This document shows, piece after piece, positions 44,101 through 54,769 of a DNA stretch of 64,000 nucleotides. Location of the stretch: contig JAJTUP010000012.1 in assembly GCA_021399435.1 (NCBI GenBank), positions 1,364,001 through 1,428,000 on the forward strand, given 5' to 3'. This stretch comes from Diaporthe sp. PMI_573 (taxonomy: Eukaryota; Ascomycota; Sordariomycetes; Diaporthales; Diaporthaceae). Positions within the stretch are counted from its first letter, which is position 1, and the number at the start of each line of letters is the position of its first letter. A model generated the notes under the pieces. That model was not told the DNA's origin. It ran no database searches and saw only the letters and a program-made list of their open reading frames with translations. The position numbers were made by a program, and so were the translations under genes.

Positions 44101-46932
44101 TGGAAGCAGAGCATTCGGGATGTCTCGTCCTTGACCTTGCTTCTGCGGGGCCGGTCTTCCGCGATCATCACGCATGTTGCGCCCAAGGGCCAACGTGCTC
44201 GGGACCGCAGGCTCGGGTGCCGGGCCAAGTGGCCTTCCACGTTCGTTACGAGCCGGGGGCATTGGTTGTTTGGGCTCGTTGGGCATGGTGGGAGGGTCGC
44301 GTGGATTCTTGGCACCTGGTGCAGGAGCTCCGGGTACCTCGAACTGACCGGGTCGATGGGGAGGGAATGGCTGGCCTCGCGCATCGAGTCTGACAGGAGG
44401 TCCCTGTGGCGGCTGCGCGGGAGCAAGAGCTGCGGGCATGCCAGGCCCACCCAGCGGTCCACCGGCTGCACGTTGCGGGAGTGGACGTCCACGTTCATCA
44501 ACCATAGGCTGTTGCCCACCAGGAGTGCTGCGATCGAGCCTCGCAGGAGGTCCCTGTGGCGGCTGCGCGGGAGCAAGAGCTGTGGGCATGCCAGGTCCAC
44601 CTGCCGGTCCACCGGCTGCACGTTGCGGGAGCGGACGTCCACGTTCGTCGAACATAGGCTGCTGTGCGCCAGGAGGACCGCGACCGACCAGTGGGGGCAC
44701 AGGCCGTCCTTTCTCGTCACGCGCAGGCAAGCCACCCTTGATGTCCTTGGCCGGACCGGGACGCTCACCAGCGCGCAGATCTTGACCATCGCGAATTTGT
44801 GGAGGCGGGCCTTGACCCTTCGCAAACTGACCTGCGGGTAGAGATCCGGGTGCAGGCTGGCCAAGTGGGTTCGCCTTGGCCTCAGAGCCAGGTGGCCCTG
44901 GACGACGTTGTGCTTCCGGAAGCAGACGACCTCTCGCGTCACGCTCTGGTTGAGGTGCGGCGTGAGGATGCAGGCCCGCTTGTGCGTTGCGTCCGGCCGG
45001 AGGTTCAGGTCGACCTTGTCCAGCGGGCTGCTTTGCTTGCTTGTTGGGGGGGACATTCCCAGCCGCGAACGCGGGAGCACCGGTGACAGCTTCAGACTCG
45101 AATGAATTCTTCTGTGAGTGCAACGTGTGGGGCTTCGACTCCATCTCGCCCTTCTTCTCGGCAAGTGTCTTGCCACGTCGAGTGGCTTGCTCCGCAGCCG
45201 GGTTCAGTGGCGTTTTGCGGTATTCGAGCTCGGCAGCAGTGAGGGGACGGTTTTCTTGGGGTTGCAAACCCTTGTATGGTGGATTGGCACCCTTTTTGCC
45301 TCGAAGAAAACCACGGGATTCATCTTGTTGGTCTGGGTTGGGGCGAGGGGCGAGGTTCTGCTGAGGCGCGGCACTGTTACCGTGGTTTGGTCTCCCAGGG
45401 TTCCTGAGGTCAGGCATGAGAGGGCCGCGGCCTTCTTTCTGCTTGTTAGGAATGTTATGGGTTGAGGAATCAGGAAGGATCTCATTGCCCTTCTTCTCTT
45501 GTGCTGGCTTGAGGGGATTCTTGATGTTGGAGAAAAGACCACCCCCGAGCTTGGCTGAAGGCTCATTAGCCATCGGCGCTCTCTCGCCAGGCCTGAGCGG
45601 CTGCCCATTCCTGTTAGGAGGCAGCGGCTGACCAGGCACTGGAGTTTTCTTAAAGATGAAGTTAGTATACTCTGTGAAAGACTTGGAAGTCTCAGTGATA
45701 GTAAAAGAACTCCACATACAAATTCGCCAGCCTGCTTCCGTTGCAGTGTCTGACCATTAGGTCCAAGGTTCAGAGGTGCGGCACCGGCGGACATTTTGCC
45801 CTTGATATTTGGGTTTGATTTGGGGTTATTCACGTTAGCAATACCAGCGTTGTTCTTACCATTAAGCACCGCCGGCGGCACATTTACCACCTTGCCACGC
45901 TTCAGAGCCTCAGGCGGCACGTTGGGGCCTTGGTTCAGTGGTGGTGCGGGACCACCTTTACGTTGAGGGGGGATGCCGTTCACACCAGCTTTGGTGTTGT
46001 TGATGCCGTTGGGTATCGGTCCTTTGGATGAGGAGGCTCCGGCAAGGGGGGGTTGTACCTTGCCGGCAGTATTTGGACCGGGACGACCATTGCCTCTGCC
46101 ATTCGGGGCGGGAGGGACCTGCCTTTTACCCGGCATGTTTGTGTCGGCGTCGGCGTCGGCAGCACCCTGCAGCGGCCCAGCAGAGTTGGCTGCTTGGTTG
46201 CTGTTGGGTGGGAATGTCTGTTGGGGTCGTCCTTGGGGGTCGAGAGATCTGTTGGTCTGAGGCGAAGTGGACGAGTGGTCTCTCGATTTGTCCTTGGACC
46301 GGAAGAGACCAAGGAAGCCCATGCCTTTTGATTCTCCTTGTGGGCCCCCAAGGTCCCTGTTGTTGTTGGAGTCGGTGGTGTTTGGGTCATTCCTGCGCCC
46401 CCGGGGTACATCCGTAAGCACGATGTCCTCCTGCTGATGGCCGGGTGGGGCGGTATTTTTGGAGCGGTCGCGGCCGTCACGGCGGCCACCACCCTTCCTC
46501 CAAAGCCTCCCAAATCCAAAATACCATTTTCCGGTTGTCTCGTTTGAGCCATTTTGCGGCTCTGCATTGTTTTTGCTGGGCGTCGAGTGGGGGGCTTGGT
46601 TGTTGATGCTGACGTTTTGAGCCGACGAAGAGTTGCCGCTCGAACCTGGATTGTTTACACCACGAGAAGTTGCAGATGACGAATTTGCAGAAGATTTGTC
46701 GGATGAGTACCAAGTCGAGGGCTTGAAAAAGCTGTAGCCCTTGTCGTACGACGAGGCTTGGTTCTGTCCGTTCTTTTGCTTCTTCTGCTTCGACTTCTTG
46801 TTCTTCTTTGGTGATGCAGGTCCTGCGCTCCTCGTGCCGTTCACGTTTTGGCTCGTCCACGTCTCTGGAGATTTGTAGCCCTTGATAGGCTTACCTTTGC
46901 CGAATCTCCAGACATTCCACCAAGCCCATTCC
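35143..46932 (-). CDS. Giant low-complexity protein, probable tail of the MARVEL protein
   Basis: Exons 46932-45720, 45648-38895 and 38819-35143 (minus strand) encode about 3,880 residues with no recognised enzyme domain. Intron 45719-45649 has GTATGT, a perfect TACTAAC and AAG; intron 38894-38820 has GTAAGT, CTGAC and CAG. No in-frame ATG occurs before 46322, yet coding-like sequence (WWNVWRFGKGKP) extends upstream to the MARVEL stop codon in the same frame. I infer splicing from that gene (see 46933-46983). The tail has a basic, Ser/Asn-rich start, then a Pro/Arg/Gly-rich region with DERGRPLP repeats. A block with about twelve GLFGFGK-like basic motifs follows, then MQSP repeats, a long Asp/Glu/Pro/Phe region and finally RERMSGWWAQGN. 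Most of it is probably disordered and cytosolic; a scaffold role is only a guess. Confidence 0.75.
36262..36560. repeat. Tandem 30-nt coding repeat (PEEEFPEEDI units)
   Basis: About ten units of roughly 30 nt encode the decapeptide PEEEFPEEDI, with some units replaced by EEEFGEGEMP. The block lies within the third tail exon of the giant gene and creates an extremely acidic segment with regularly spaced Phe. Confidence 0.85.
36731..37145. repeat. Tandem 30-33-nt coding repeat (EEPPFEDAPFD units)
   Basis: About thirteen units encode EEPPFEDAPFD, with Leu/Asp variants (EEPPLDDAPFD). Third-base differences between units show the array is not newly formed, while the amino-acid pattern is kept. 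It is adjacent to the PEEEFPEEDI block. Confidence 0.85.
37489..37560. repeat. 12-bp tandem repeat encoding DEPI
   Basis: Successive ATGGGCTCATCA-type units encode Asp-Glu-Pro-Ile tetrapeptides on the minus strand. They grade into DEPFDGPMDEP variants on both sides. Confidence 0.85.
38389..38520. repeat. 12-bp tandem repeat, 11 units, encoding MQSP
   Basis: Eleven consecutive 12-bp units of GGCGACTGCATG type (read on the plus strand) encode Met-Gln-Ser-Pro tetrapeptides. The central units are identical in DNA sequence, which suggests recent expansion. Ser-Pro in every unit gives an array of potential proline-directed phosphorylation sites. Confidence 0.92.
38540..38800. repeat. About five 48-51-nt units encoding PPSPAGGMDNFGGN
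   Basis: Repeats of about 16-17 residues follow the pattern S-x-PPSPAGGM-D-x-x-GGN with moderate DNA divergence. They lie just before the MQSP array in the protein. Confidence 0.8.
41658..41690. repeat. GGA trinucleotide run encoding a polyproline tract
   Basis: A nearly pure (GGA)11 run on the plus strand gives a run of about ten prolines in the giant protein. Polyproline of this length commonly binds profilin, SH3 or EVH1 proteins; no partner is shown here. Confidence 0.85.
44395..44660. repeat. Duplicated segment in the giant gene (about 130 bp x2)
   Basis: Two nearly identical stretches (about 44395-44522 and 44528-44655) both encode RAAGGP.GGPGMPxALAPAQ and PPQGPPxRLD, with DERGRPLPQ nearby. 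DNA identity is high over the full unit, so the duplication is fairly recent. Confidence 0.85.
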
Positions 46933-46983
46933 CTACCCGCCGCCCCGCGCCCTCAATAAGGGGCGCCGTATTTATCGCCATAC
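46933..46983 (-). other. Candidate 51-nt intron joining the MARVEL and giant reading frames
   Basis: On the minus strand a GTATGG donor follows codon 193 of the MARVEL gene and a TAG acceptor ends at 46933. Removing these 51 nt (17 codons) removes the TGA stop at 46955-46953. Arginine then joins to EWAWWNVWRFGK of the giant frame without a frame change. No clear CTRAC branch site is visible, which is the main weakness. Retention would give a 203-residue MARVEL protein, splicing about 4,074 residues. Confidence 0.5.
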
Positions 46984-47564
46984 CTGGCGCTGTTCTTTCC
47001 AAAGAATTTCCCCTTGTAGCCATTCTTTCGCTTCCCCATGAACAAGAAAGCTGCTGCCAGCGCAGAGAGCAGGAACAAGATGCACAGAGCAATCGACAGT
47101 CCCCAGGTGCCCTGCAGCTTGTAGCAAGTCATCCGATCAGAGGCAACGAATGTGACGTAGGAGAGCGTGCCATTCCCGGCGCTGTCAGCCGGGTCCAACT
47201 GCAGTGTAGTCCCATTGCCGGACTCCGGAAGAGTTGAGCACTCGGTCTGGCTCAGTTGTCCGCCGAGGACAATCACGACCACAACGAAAGGTATCAGAAA
47301 GACGGTATCGACAACAGCCGTGGCCATGTAAGGGATGTGAGTGTCGTCGTAGGCTGTGAAGGAAAGGAGTACCCAGAGCAACGCGGCAGCGCTCACGACG
47401 ATGGCGCCTGTGAGTTGCACTGGTGGGGCGAGGCTGGCCTTGTTGATTTGGGAAGCGAAACCAGCCACCAAGCCGATGATGGCGAGGAGGGCAATGGCCG
47501 AAAGCAGGCGAGCGCCCACAAAAGTGTGGCCGTAGTAGCCGTGGTTCCTGAAGCCGGTCCTCAT
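46953..47564 (-). CDS. MARVEL-like four-helix membrane protein (short form, 203 aa)
   Basis: Four hydrophobic segments are visible at about residues 18-40, 49-71, 79-102 and 153-178, with both ends cytosolic. The loop between helices 3 and 4 has two cysteines and several N-glycosylation sequons (NGT). The pattern, including WVLLSFTAYDDTHIPY and a polar residue set in helix 3, resembles fungal MARVEL-domain proteins, which associate with cholesterol- or sterol-rich membrane and vesicle traffic. The start at 47564 was preferred to an in-frame ATG 50 codons upstream (47714), because the extension is not hydrophobic and looks like leader sequence. After helix 4 the tail is basic (KRKNGYKGKFFGKN). 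The TGA may be removed by a 51-nt intron, making this the membrane anchor of the adjacent giant protein. Confidence 0.8.
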   Translation of the reverse strand: MRTGFRNHGYYGHTFVGARLLSAIALLAIIGLVAGFASQINKASLAPPVQLTGAIVVSAAALLWVLLSFTAYDDTHIPYMATAVVDTVFLIPFVVVVIVLGGQLSQTECSTLPESGNGTTLQLDPADSAGNGTLSYVTFVASDRMTCYKLQGTWGLSIALCILFLLSALAAAFLFMGKRKNGYKGKFFGKNSARYGDKYGAPY

Positions 47565-49803
47565 GGTGAATGACAGTGGTCCGGTCGGATGACGGTTCGG
47601 TTTTGCAGAAGAGGGAAGAGAAGAGGGTGAGACTGGGCGTCTCAACAGGCGACCTTTGATTATATCTGTATAAGGGGCCGCGAAGTGAAGGTCAGGATGT
47701 CGGTGCCAGGCCAAGATCCAGTCAGTTGTCAGTAAGAATAAGAAGTATCATAGATATTATCTTTAGTAAGTGCAGGTGGTTGCTCTGATGACAACCCGCA
47801 GACAAGACTCCGGTGAAACCTGGGGAAACAAGCTAAAGAGAAGGAGGAGCCAAGGAAATCTGACGGAAGAGGAAAAGAAAACGACAAGAGGAAAGATGCT
47901 TGTTTCTCGAGCCCGTCAGACGACTTTGATAGACAGAAAGAAAAATCCCAACGACGAGAAAGGGACCCCAACAAGAGTCCCCGTCAGGCGAAAGAGAAGA
48001 GGCCGGCCGGATTATATCAGACTGGTCACTTATCCTGACTCTGGACGACGGCCGCCGCATGTGCTCGGGGAGGTCTAGACCCGGGTCTCTAGCCAGCCCA
48101 GTAAAGGTGGGCAATGAGATTGGCACTGGGAGTGGGAATAGGGCGGGGGTCGCGGTTGTTCGAGATGTTGCCAAATACAGCTGCAGCGGCGGTACTTCTC
48201 GGTGAACCATGTCCTAGGCTTGGTTTGGGCCTGTTGCGGGCCGTCAACGATCCAACACATGGCGTGCCGCATGGGTACGGCTAAGAAAAAAGGTGGCATT
48301 CGTCATTGCTATGGCCAGGGCCCATTGTCAACGGCATCCAACGAGAGGCCGGATACACCACGAGGCATGCTTCGATTCTTTGTCCATCCATGTCTCCAAG
48401 CGGCGGCTGGGGAGATTGGGAGCTCCACAGACAACAAAGAATCACGGGGATGTCAGTCCATGCGAGAGGCGGGAAGACCAAGAAAAGAGGAGAGCCAGGC
48501 TTGAGTCGAGGCGAGGAGGCCAATGGGGGCCGAGGAGCGCCTCCTCAGCTCGTTCCGCGAGCGCTTAAACAGCCGCGATGGCGTGCTGCCCTGGGACGCT
48601 GCAACGATGATTGTGGTCTCCACCGCGTCTGCAAGGCTGGGTGACTGCTGTACTTGGTACTGTGGTACTAGTCTCGGCCCAGAAGCTGCGTGTTGTTGAC
48701 TGATCGGGTCGAGGAACTGTCAGTCACATCCAGGCTCGCTAGGCTAACCAACCAACTGTTAGACACCGCCCGTTACTACCCACCCAGGTCTGCATAGATC
48801 CACCTCGGCGGCAACGACGCCAGGGCCTCGATTGGGCCGCGGCGTTTCTCTTTTGTTTCCGCGCAGATCCACCAATTTCTCACCTCAACATTCATTGCAC
48901 TGCTGTGCCAGCCGTGGCCTAGTCTCAGTGAGCGTCGTGTATGCGGCTACAAATTCTCGTAATGACGGCTGCACAGTATCAAGCGTATGACAGCATCTAC
49001 TGTGGATGCCGCCGAGAAGCGACGGCAGATCTGGGTCAAACCCACAGTGCCGATGCGCAGGCGCGCGGATGAAACGACCCTGGCCACTGATGGCGACCAC
49101 AGTGAGCCCCGGCCCACTCGATGCTGACCTACTCCCTTCGGACCGCTATCGCGGCGCAGGCCTGTGCCCTCTCTCTGTATACGGCCGCCGCCTTCCTTGG
49201 GAGTGTCTCAGCTGTGGTCGCGTCCGCCGGCTGGCTGGCTCTTCGGGCCTCACCATGAGAAGTCTACAGAGGAGTCGGAGGCTGTGCGCTGCTGTTGCAC
49301 CGCAATAAGAAGGCCGCCTGTACAGTGTATTAATGCCTGTTCCTTTTCAGGCCCAGACAACGACGTCAACAAGCTATGACGGCTCTGACTGAACTGTGGC
49401 GGGGACAAGTGCTCTCAAGCCCAGCTCACGACACATGTTCTATATGCTTATGCTGTATCAAGTAGGATGCTTGTCACGAACTTGAGAATGCTGGGCAAAC
49501 AACCAGGGGCAGTTAGCAGCAACAGAATGCCGGTACTTAGCTTGCACTGCAAGAAAGAATGATTTTGAACTCCAACACGCCTCGAGATCTCAGGTCTAAC
49601 AAAAAGTACATCAAAAAAAAAAAAAAAAAAAAACTGTCGATCCTCCTATGCTTTGTATTATGACTGTAGCGAACCCGCGATCAACCGATTGCCATCTCCC
49701 CAGGTCTCAACTTTGATCAATGAGACCGCGAAGCCTAGCCTGGCCTTTACAATGACCATCAAGTCTGCCCCATATCTCACACAGTCTAGCTCATCATGAC
49801 AAT
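47565..49803. other. 2.2-kb intergenic region between MARVEL promoter and epsin 3' end
   Basis: This is the presumed promoter of the MARVEL/giant gene. It ends in a 21-base poly-A tract at 49613-49633 near the epsin 3' end. Open frames of up to 125 codons lack recognisable motifs. No other feature is supported. Confidence 0.4.
49613..49633. repeat. Poly-A tract of 21 bases
   Basis: An uninterrupted A run preceded by AAAAAGTACATC. It could be a simple slippage tract. A retroposed tail would need a target duplication and an upstream coding relic, neither of which I can see. Confidence 0.9.
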
Positions 49804-51634
49804 CTATCCCAGCAGATCATCCAGTCCCGAGCTTCCAGTGTTGGCCGGGGGCTGGCTAGCCCCGGCTGGCTTCGACTGCGCAGCAGCTGGAGCACCCCAG
49901 ATGCCGGCGCTGCTCTTCTCCTTCGCCAACTGGCCCAATGCTGGACCACTTGCCGTGTTCTGTTTCTTGGCACCAGTACCGCTTGCATTTGCCCATAGAG
50001 CACCGAATGCGTCACCACCGGCCGGCTTCTTGACCGATGGCCCAGTGCCTGTGGGCCGCAGGGCCGCCATGCCACCCGCTGAGGTCGGTGTAGAGGCCGA
50101 CTGAGGCGTGGCAGCTTGCACAGAAGTGAAGTAGTTCGGCCCGGACGGTTGGTAGCCGCCGGCTTGGGGCTTGGTCCCGGCAGGCGACATGGTGGTGGAG
50201 GACGCGAGAGGGCTGCTGAAGGAAGAGTAGTTCGCCGCGGGAGTGGTCGTCGCGGAGCTGGCTGGAGGTGGCGTCATGGACGAGAAGCCCATCATGTCGT
50301 TGAGGTTGGCGGGGGCGGCCACAGGCGCCGGAGCAGCAAACGTGGCGCCCGAGGCGTTCGACGTCATCAGCGGGTTTCCAAAAGCGGAAGACTGCGGAGC
50401 AGAAGTCTGCCCTGCCGGTGTGGCGGACTGGAAGTCGTCAAAGTCGTCGTCGTCATTAGCGGCGGCGGCTGGAGCAGTAGTCGTGGACAACGAAGCCAGA
50501 CCAGAGCCGTTGGAGGGGGCTGCAGGGGCTGCGGAGGACGAGGAGGGGATAGGCTCGTCGAACGAGAACAAATCAACCTCGGGCTCTTTCTTCTTTGGAG
50601 GCTCGGCGGGCGCCGGCGCGGGCGTCGTCTTCTTGGTGCCAGCCCGTTCCGTGGTCTTGCGGCGTGATGGCTCGGGGGCATCGTGTCCGTCAAACTCGTC
50701 GTATTCCTCGAACTGGTCTCCGCCTCCCGCCCGTCGGCCAGTGTCTCGGAAGTCGCTGCTCTCACCACCAAACCCACCTCCGTCACCATAAACACCGCCA
50801 GAGTATGATCCGAAGTTGGCAGAGGTGCCGCCGCCACCGCCATAGCCGCCGCTCTCGCTGCCAAAACCACCGTATCGGCTGCCGCTGCCGCTGCCGCTCG
50901 AGAACCCAAGGCCTGCGCCGCCCTCGACACCTGTGTATTTTGCCTTGTTTGCCCGGGCCTTCTTTCGCTCTGAGCGGATCCGGTCGACGTCGCCGAGGAG
51001 CTCAGTCAGCTCCTTGGCGCGGTTTCGCACGTTGATGCCTTGGTCCTTGCCATTCTGGTCGATGAAGTGGAACTGCCGCAACATCTTGAGGAGGGTAAGG
51101 TGGGATCGGGCGTCGTCGATGACACGTTCCGAGCCGTGCTTGATGAGGTACTCGAGCAGTTGCAGGGCCTTGTAGATCTGTCTCCATTCCTCGGCGGCCT
51201 TCTCTGTGAATCGCCGGTAGATCATGGGCATGATCTCGTTGAGGGTTTGGCTGCGGTTGAAACCCGTGGTCAGCTATTCTGGTGTGTTTCACCGACACTG
51301 TAATCGATGCAATCATTCGTACTAGTTGAAGGTGCCATTGGCGATCTCCTGCATCACCGATGACGATGCTCCCCAGGGCTCGTTGTTCGTGGCCTCGCGC
51401 ACCTGTTGGCACTCGGTCAGCAACGTAAGCGTCGGCGCAAGACCCACTGCGGTTGTCGCACCTTGGACTCCATCTCCGTGTAGTTCATGACAGCTATTCG
51501 CTCGGGAGTCAGTAGCCATTGGGGCTGTCGGCGTTGGTCGCAAGTCGCTCACCATTTTGGACCTTGCGTACTCCTGCCTTGATATCATACAAGGTCAGGT
51601 TGGATACGGTGTCCCTCAGGTTGTTGAGATCCAT
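49804..51634 (-). CDS. ent3: Epsin-like ENTH-domain protein (Ent3/epsinR type), 546 aa in four exons
   Basis: Exons 51634-51553, 51493-51462, 51402-51323 and 51250-49804 (minus strand); introns of 59, 59 and 72 nt. The ENTH domain occupies about residues 1-150. It starts MDLNNLRDTVSNLTLYDIKA and continues VMNYTEMESKVREATNNEPWG, LNEIMPMIYRRF, YKALQLLEYLIKHGSERV and DQNGKDQGINVRNR. ENTH domains bind phosphoinositides and bend membrane. The segment RIRSERKKARANKAKY after the domain resembles the Ent3/epsinR class that works with clathrin and AP-1/GGA at the trans-Golgi and endosome. The tail is Gly/Ser/Ala-rich with an acidic VDLFSFDE and a C-terminal GLDDLLG clathrin-box-like end. No NPF tripeptide is seen (one NPL), also fitting the epsinR rather than the endocytic epsin class. 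Confidence 0.93.
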
Positions 51635-52381
51635 CTTGGCAGTCGACTGGCGTTCTGGTTGCAGACAGCGTCGTCGAATACGTGTGCCGAGTCGGGAGCA
51701 ATCAGATCGGGTGGAGGGTTCGAAGCTGTTCGCTTTCTTTGTCTGCGTTCAGTTTAGGGGACGGGCGACAGTGTCAGTTGTGCTGCTCCCCATTTAATTA
51801 ATGAGCTGGCCAGAATGCTAAAGCGCAAGTGCCCTGCCGAGCACTCCCAAACTGCCCCCTGGCGTGTCGGCCCAAGGAACGTTGTGTTAATGGATTCTGA
51901 CTAAGGTCGAGCTCACCCCCCAAACCCTCATTCAACCCTCGAGATGCCAGCACCCTCCCCCCCCTTTCAACAGCGGACCCCAATGCAGTTGTGCTGCTGC
52001 TTGGAGTGCTCAAGGCCTGCTCAAATCAGACACATCATTGGTTTGGTACCTAGTAGGGATTCAAAGCGCCTATGGCTGATCTAGCTATTCATGATGTTCG
52101 AATACGGCTTCAAGGCATTGGAGGACTTGAGGTCCGGGCCAAGACCTGATACGCAGAAGGTGCAGCTGTTCCCTGATAGCCTGGCGAAGTGCAAGTGGGT
52201 CGGCATCGGGCAATAAGTTACAGACATGGAGTACTGGCCTCGTCTTTATTTGTGATGCCTTCTCGGATGGTGAGTTCGAAATGTTGCCAAGGTGGTTGAG
52301 ATAGTTGTCTGGCTTGTTGTTGCCTCAGGCCAGCCCTGGCAAGCCGTCATTGACAGTGAGGACCCCTGGTGATGTCCACAG

Positions 52382-52420
52382 GTACCTAGGTTCCAAGGTT
52401 GTCTACCTCTACCTAGGTAC
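52382..52420. repeat. Perfect inverted repeat with 10-bp arms
   Basis: GTACCTAGGT at 52382-52391 and its exact reverse complement ACCTAGGTAC at 52411-52420 are separated by 19 nt. The arms are themselves nearly palindromic. Such TACCTAGG words are common simple repeats in this group of fungi, so this need not be functional. Confidence 0.8.
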
Positions 52421-53105
52421 ACACCTGAAAAGTTTCTCCCCGCCAGCTTCTCAACGAGTTGACACCTAAATCCATCAACCACATCGTCCTCTACACTCTC
52501 GATCCGGCCTGTGCTTGTCCAATTGACATTCTCGGTTGTATTTCTAGTTGTATTTGATATCCGAACAAGCCAAATCGGTATGTTGAGAGCTCTTACTGTA
52601 CTTGTACTGTACTGTGTTTTGATCCTGGCCCTGGAGACAGGCAGGTCGAGCTCAGCCATAGCTCGCTCCTGTCGATGTCACCCCAGAGACCGTCCCATTC
52701 AGCTCGAGTCTTGTCGTGGCGCCATTCCGGAGACTCGATGCTGGCGGGGGAGACAACTGCCCTGCCCTCGAGCTCAGTGTGCGAGATGGTTCCTGGGCGC
52801 CTGAGACTTGCATAAGCTTGCACTCGCCCGGCTCTGGTTTTAGAGCTGAGCTGCCTCGTGCCTCGCACTCAGCGGGCGCGAGGGAGCGAGCAGGTGTATG
52901 GGCTTGTCTCAACAGGATCTTTTCGGGATCTCGATCGGGGGCGTCTCACATCCGAAGCCACCGCACATTGTCCCACGAGCCTACTGGAGCTCGTCAGGGC
53001 TGTGGATGAGCAGGGCGTGGGCGTCTCTTTTCTGCCGATCTTGGCCGGTCTGTCCCTCAGTCCAGAGCCTCTCCCCCTGAAACCCCCCTCTCTTTTTACC
53101 CACCC

Positions 53106-53129
53106 AACACACACACACACACACACACA
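53106..53129. repeat. AC dinucleotide microsatellite, about 12 units
   Basis: A clean AC run in the upstream region of the cyclophilin gene, likely length-variable between strains. Confidence 0.9.
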
Positions 53130-53574
53130 TCATACTCCGGTACCTGGGTGCAACGCCAACTGCGTCACGTACGTGCATGTACCTCGCGTGCAGCTAGACA
53201 GAGACAGGGTACCTGACCCGAGCTGGGCGAGTGGTGAGGCAGGCGACCTCGGTCCCGGCCCAAGGCAGCTCGTTCGCTTGCCAGAAAGCTTGGAAGCCTT
53301 GCCCGCCCCCTCCCCCAGCCTCTGGCCCGGGTGAGCCTGCTTGTGCCTAGGTCACCTACGGTGGGTGTACAGGTACTGTACCTGATGCACACCGGGGCTT
53401 GAGCATCTTGTCCTATTGTCTCCAGAGACGCTGCTCCGTCTTCACTTTTCGTCCGCTCTCTCGAGTACCCCGCCACGCTCGTCTGCACGAGTCTGCTTAT
53501 TGGATGCATCCCTGCCTGCCAACCTACGCGACCCCCGTTTTGCTAAAACATCACATCATTCGCCCAGATCCGTC

Positions 53575-54769
53575 ATGGCCGCCCCGCTCTGCATGCCCCG
53601 CGTTATTACTTCCAGCTTCCGAGCTGCTGCTGCCCCTCGATTTTCTCCCTCTTCTATCCCCAGCTTCGTCAACAAGACTTCTCCTTCGACCATTTCTCCC
53701 TTTCATCAACGATCAACTGCTTTCAACTCTGCCCGATTCTTCTCATCAACATCACCCATCATGTCTAAGGTGTAAGTACTCGACCCCATCGTCCTCCTCC
53801 CTGCCCTCCTGTCGATGGCCTCGCAATCTTTTGCAGTTGCCATTGATACCCCTCCAAATACCTCTGTTTTTGGCCCTTCTCGAAGCTCTCCCGACTAACA
53901 CACCTGCTCTGCAGCTTCTTCGAGCTCGAGTGGGAGGGTCCCGTCCTTGACGGCAGCAACAAGCCCACCAAGGATGTCAAGGGTAAGCAACATTCGTCTG
54001 AGTCTCGACTGCACCACCATCATCACCACCACATTCATCACCCGTCTCTCTTTTTGTCAGGGCTCCTGGGCTTCGTTGTCCTCTACCTACACAGCCACTC
54101 ACCTTCGGGCCCAACGGATCCTGCCAATCATTCGCTGAAACTCTCGGACCCGTCTGCTCCTTCTTGCTATACCCCTCTCGACGCCATTGAAGACAGCTGC
54201 TAACATCAGTTCCCCACCATAAAGCTCAGTCCGGTTTCATTAACTTCACCCTCTACGACGACGTCGTCCCCAAGACCACCAAGAACTTCAAGGACCTGTG
54301 CACCTACGCTCCGGGCTTCGGCTACAAGGGCTCCTCCTTCCACCGTGTCATCCCCGAGTTCATGCTTCAGGGTGGTGACTTCACCCGTGGCAACGGCACT
54401 GGTGGCAAGTCCATCTACGGTGAGAAGTTCGCCGATGAGAACTTCCAGATCAAGCACACCCGCCCTGGTCTGCTGTCCATGGCCAACGCCGGCCCCAACA
54501 CGTAGGTCATCCGTCCACGAGGCGCTGAACTCCGTGCGATTCCGATCATGTGCTAACAAATTTAAACCAGCAACGGTTCGCAATTCTTCATCACCACCGT
54601 CGTGACCTCCTGGTTGGACGGCCGCCACGTCGTCTTCGGCGAGGTTGCCGACGACGAGTCCTTCAAGGTCGTCAAGGCCATCGAGGCTGCCGGTTCCGCC
54701 AGCGGTGCCATTAAGTATGGCAAGAAGCCTACCATCGTTAACGCTGGCGAGGGTCACCAGTCGAACTAA
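53575..54769 (+). CDS. Cyclophilin-type peptidyl-prolyl isomerase, 246 aa, four exons, dual start
   Basis: Exons 53575-53771, 53915-53982, 54225-54501 and 54571-54769. The first 62 residues are rich in Arg, Ser, Ala and Phe without acidic residues and end RFFSSTSPI, a typical mitochondrial targeting leader. An internal ATG then begins [15 protein letters not shown], the usual cytosolic cyclophilin start, about 183 residues long. The catalytic and cyclosporin-binding core is intact: [21 protein letters not shown] holds the conserved Arg and Phe, followed by [17 protein letters not shown] and the Trp of [11 protein letters not shown]. The enzyme speeds cis-trans change at X-Pro bonds in protein folding and is the cyclosporin A target (csr-1 in Neurospora). 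Intron 2, at 242 nt, is unusually long here. Mitochondrial and cytosolic forms from one gene are known in Neurospora. Confidence 0.95.

Larger units (their letters stand above)
51635..53574. promoter_or_regulatory. Divergent promoter region of the epsin and cyclophilin genes
   Basis: About 1.9 kb. It contains a perfect 10-bp inverted repeat (52382-52391 with 52411-52420) and an AC microsatellite (53106-53129). Several TACCTAGG-like words and a CT-rich stretch lie just before the cyclophilin start. Open frames up to 183 codons overlap the cyclophilin leader in other frames and are not supported. Confidence 0.45.

Noticed and set aside
43791..45176. A 461-codon minus-strand frame inside the giant gene
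   Set aside because: It is an alternative frame of the Pro/Arg/Gly repeats and has no independent motif.
47565..47714. A 50-codon N-terminal extension of the MARVEL protein
   Set aside because: The extension is open but not hydrophobic or targeting-like, and the family usually begins close to the first helix.
49613..49633. Poly-A tract as a retroposon tail
   Set aside because: No upstream reverse-transcribed gene relic or target-site duplication is visible; simple slippage is enough.
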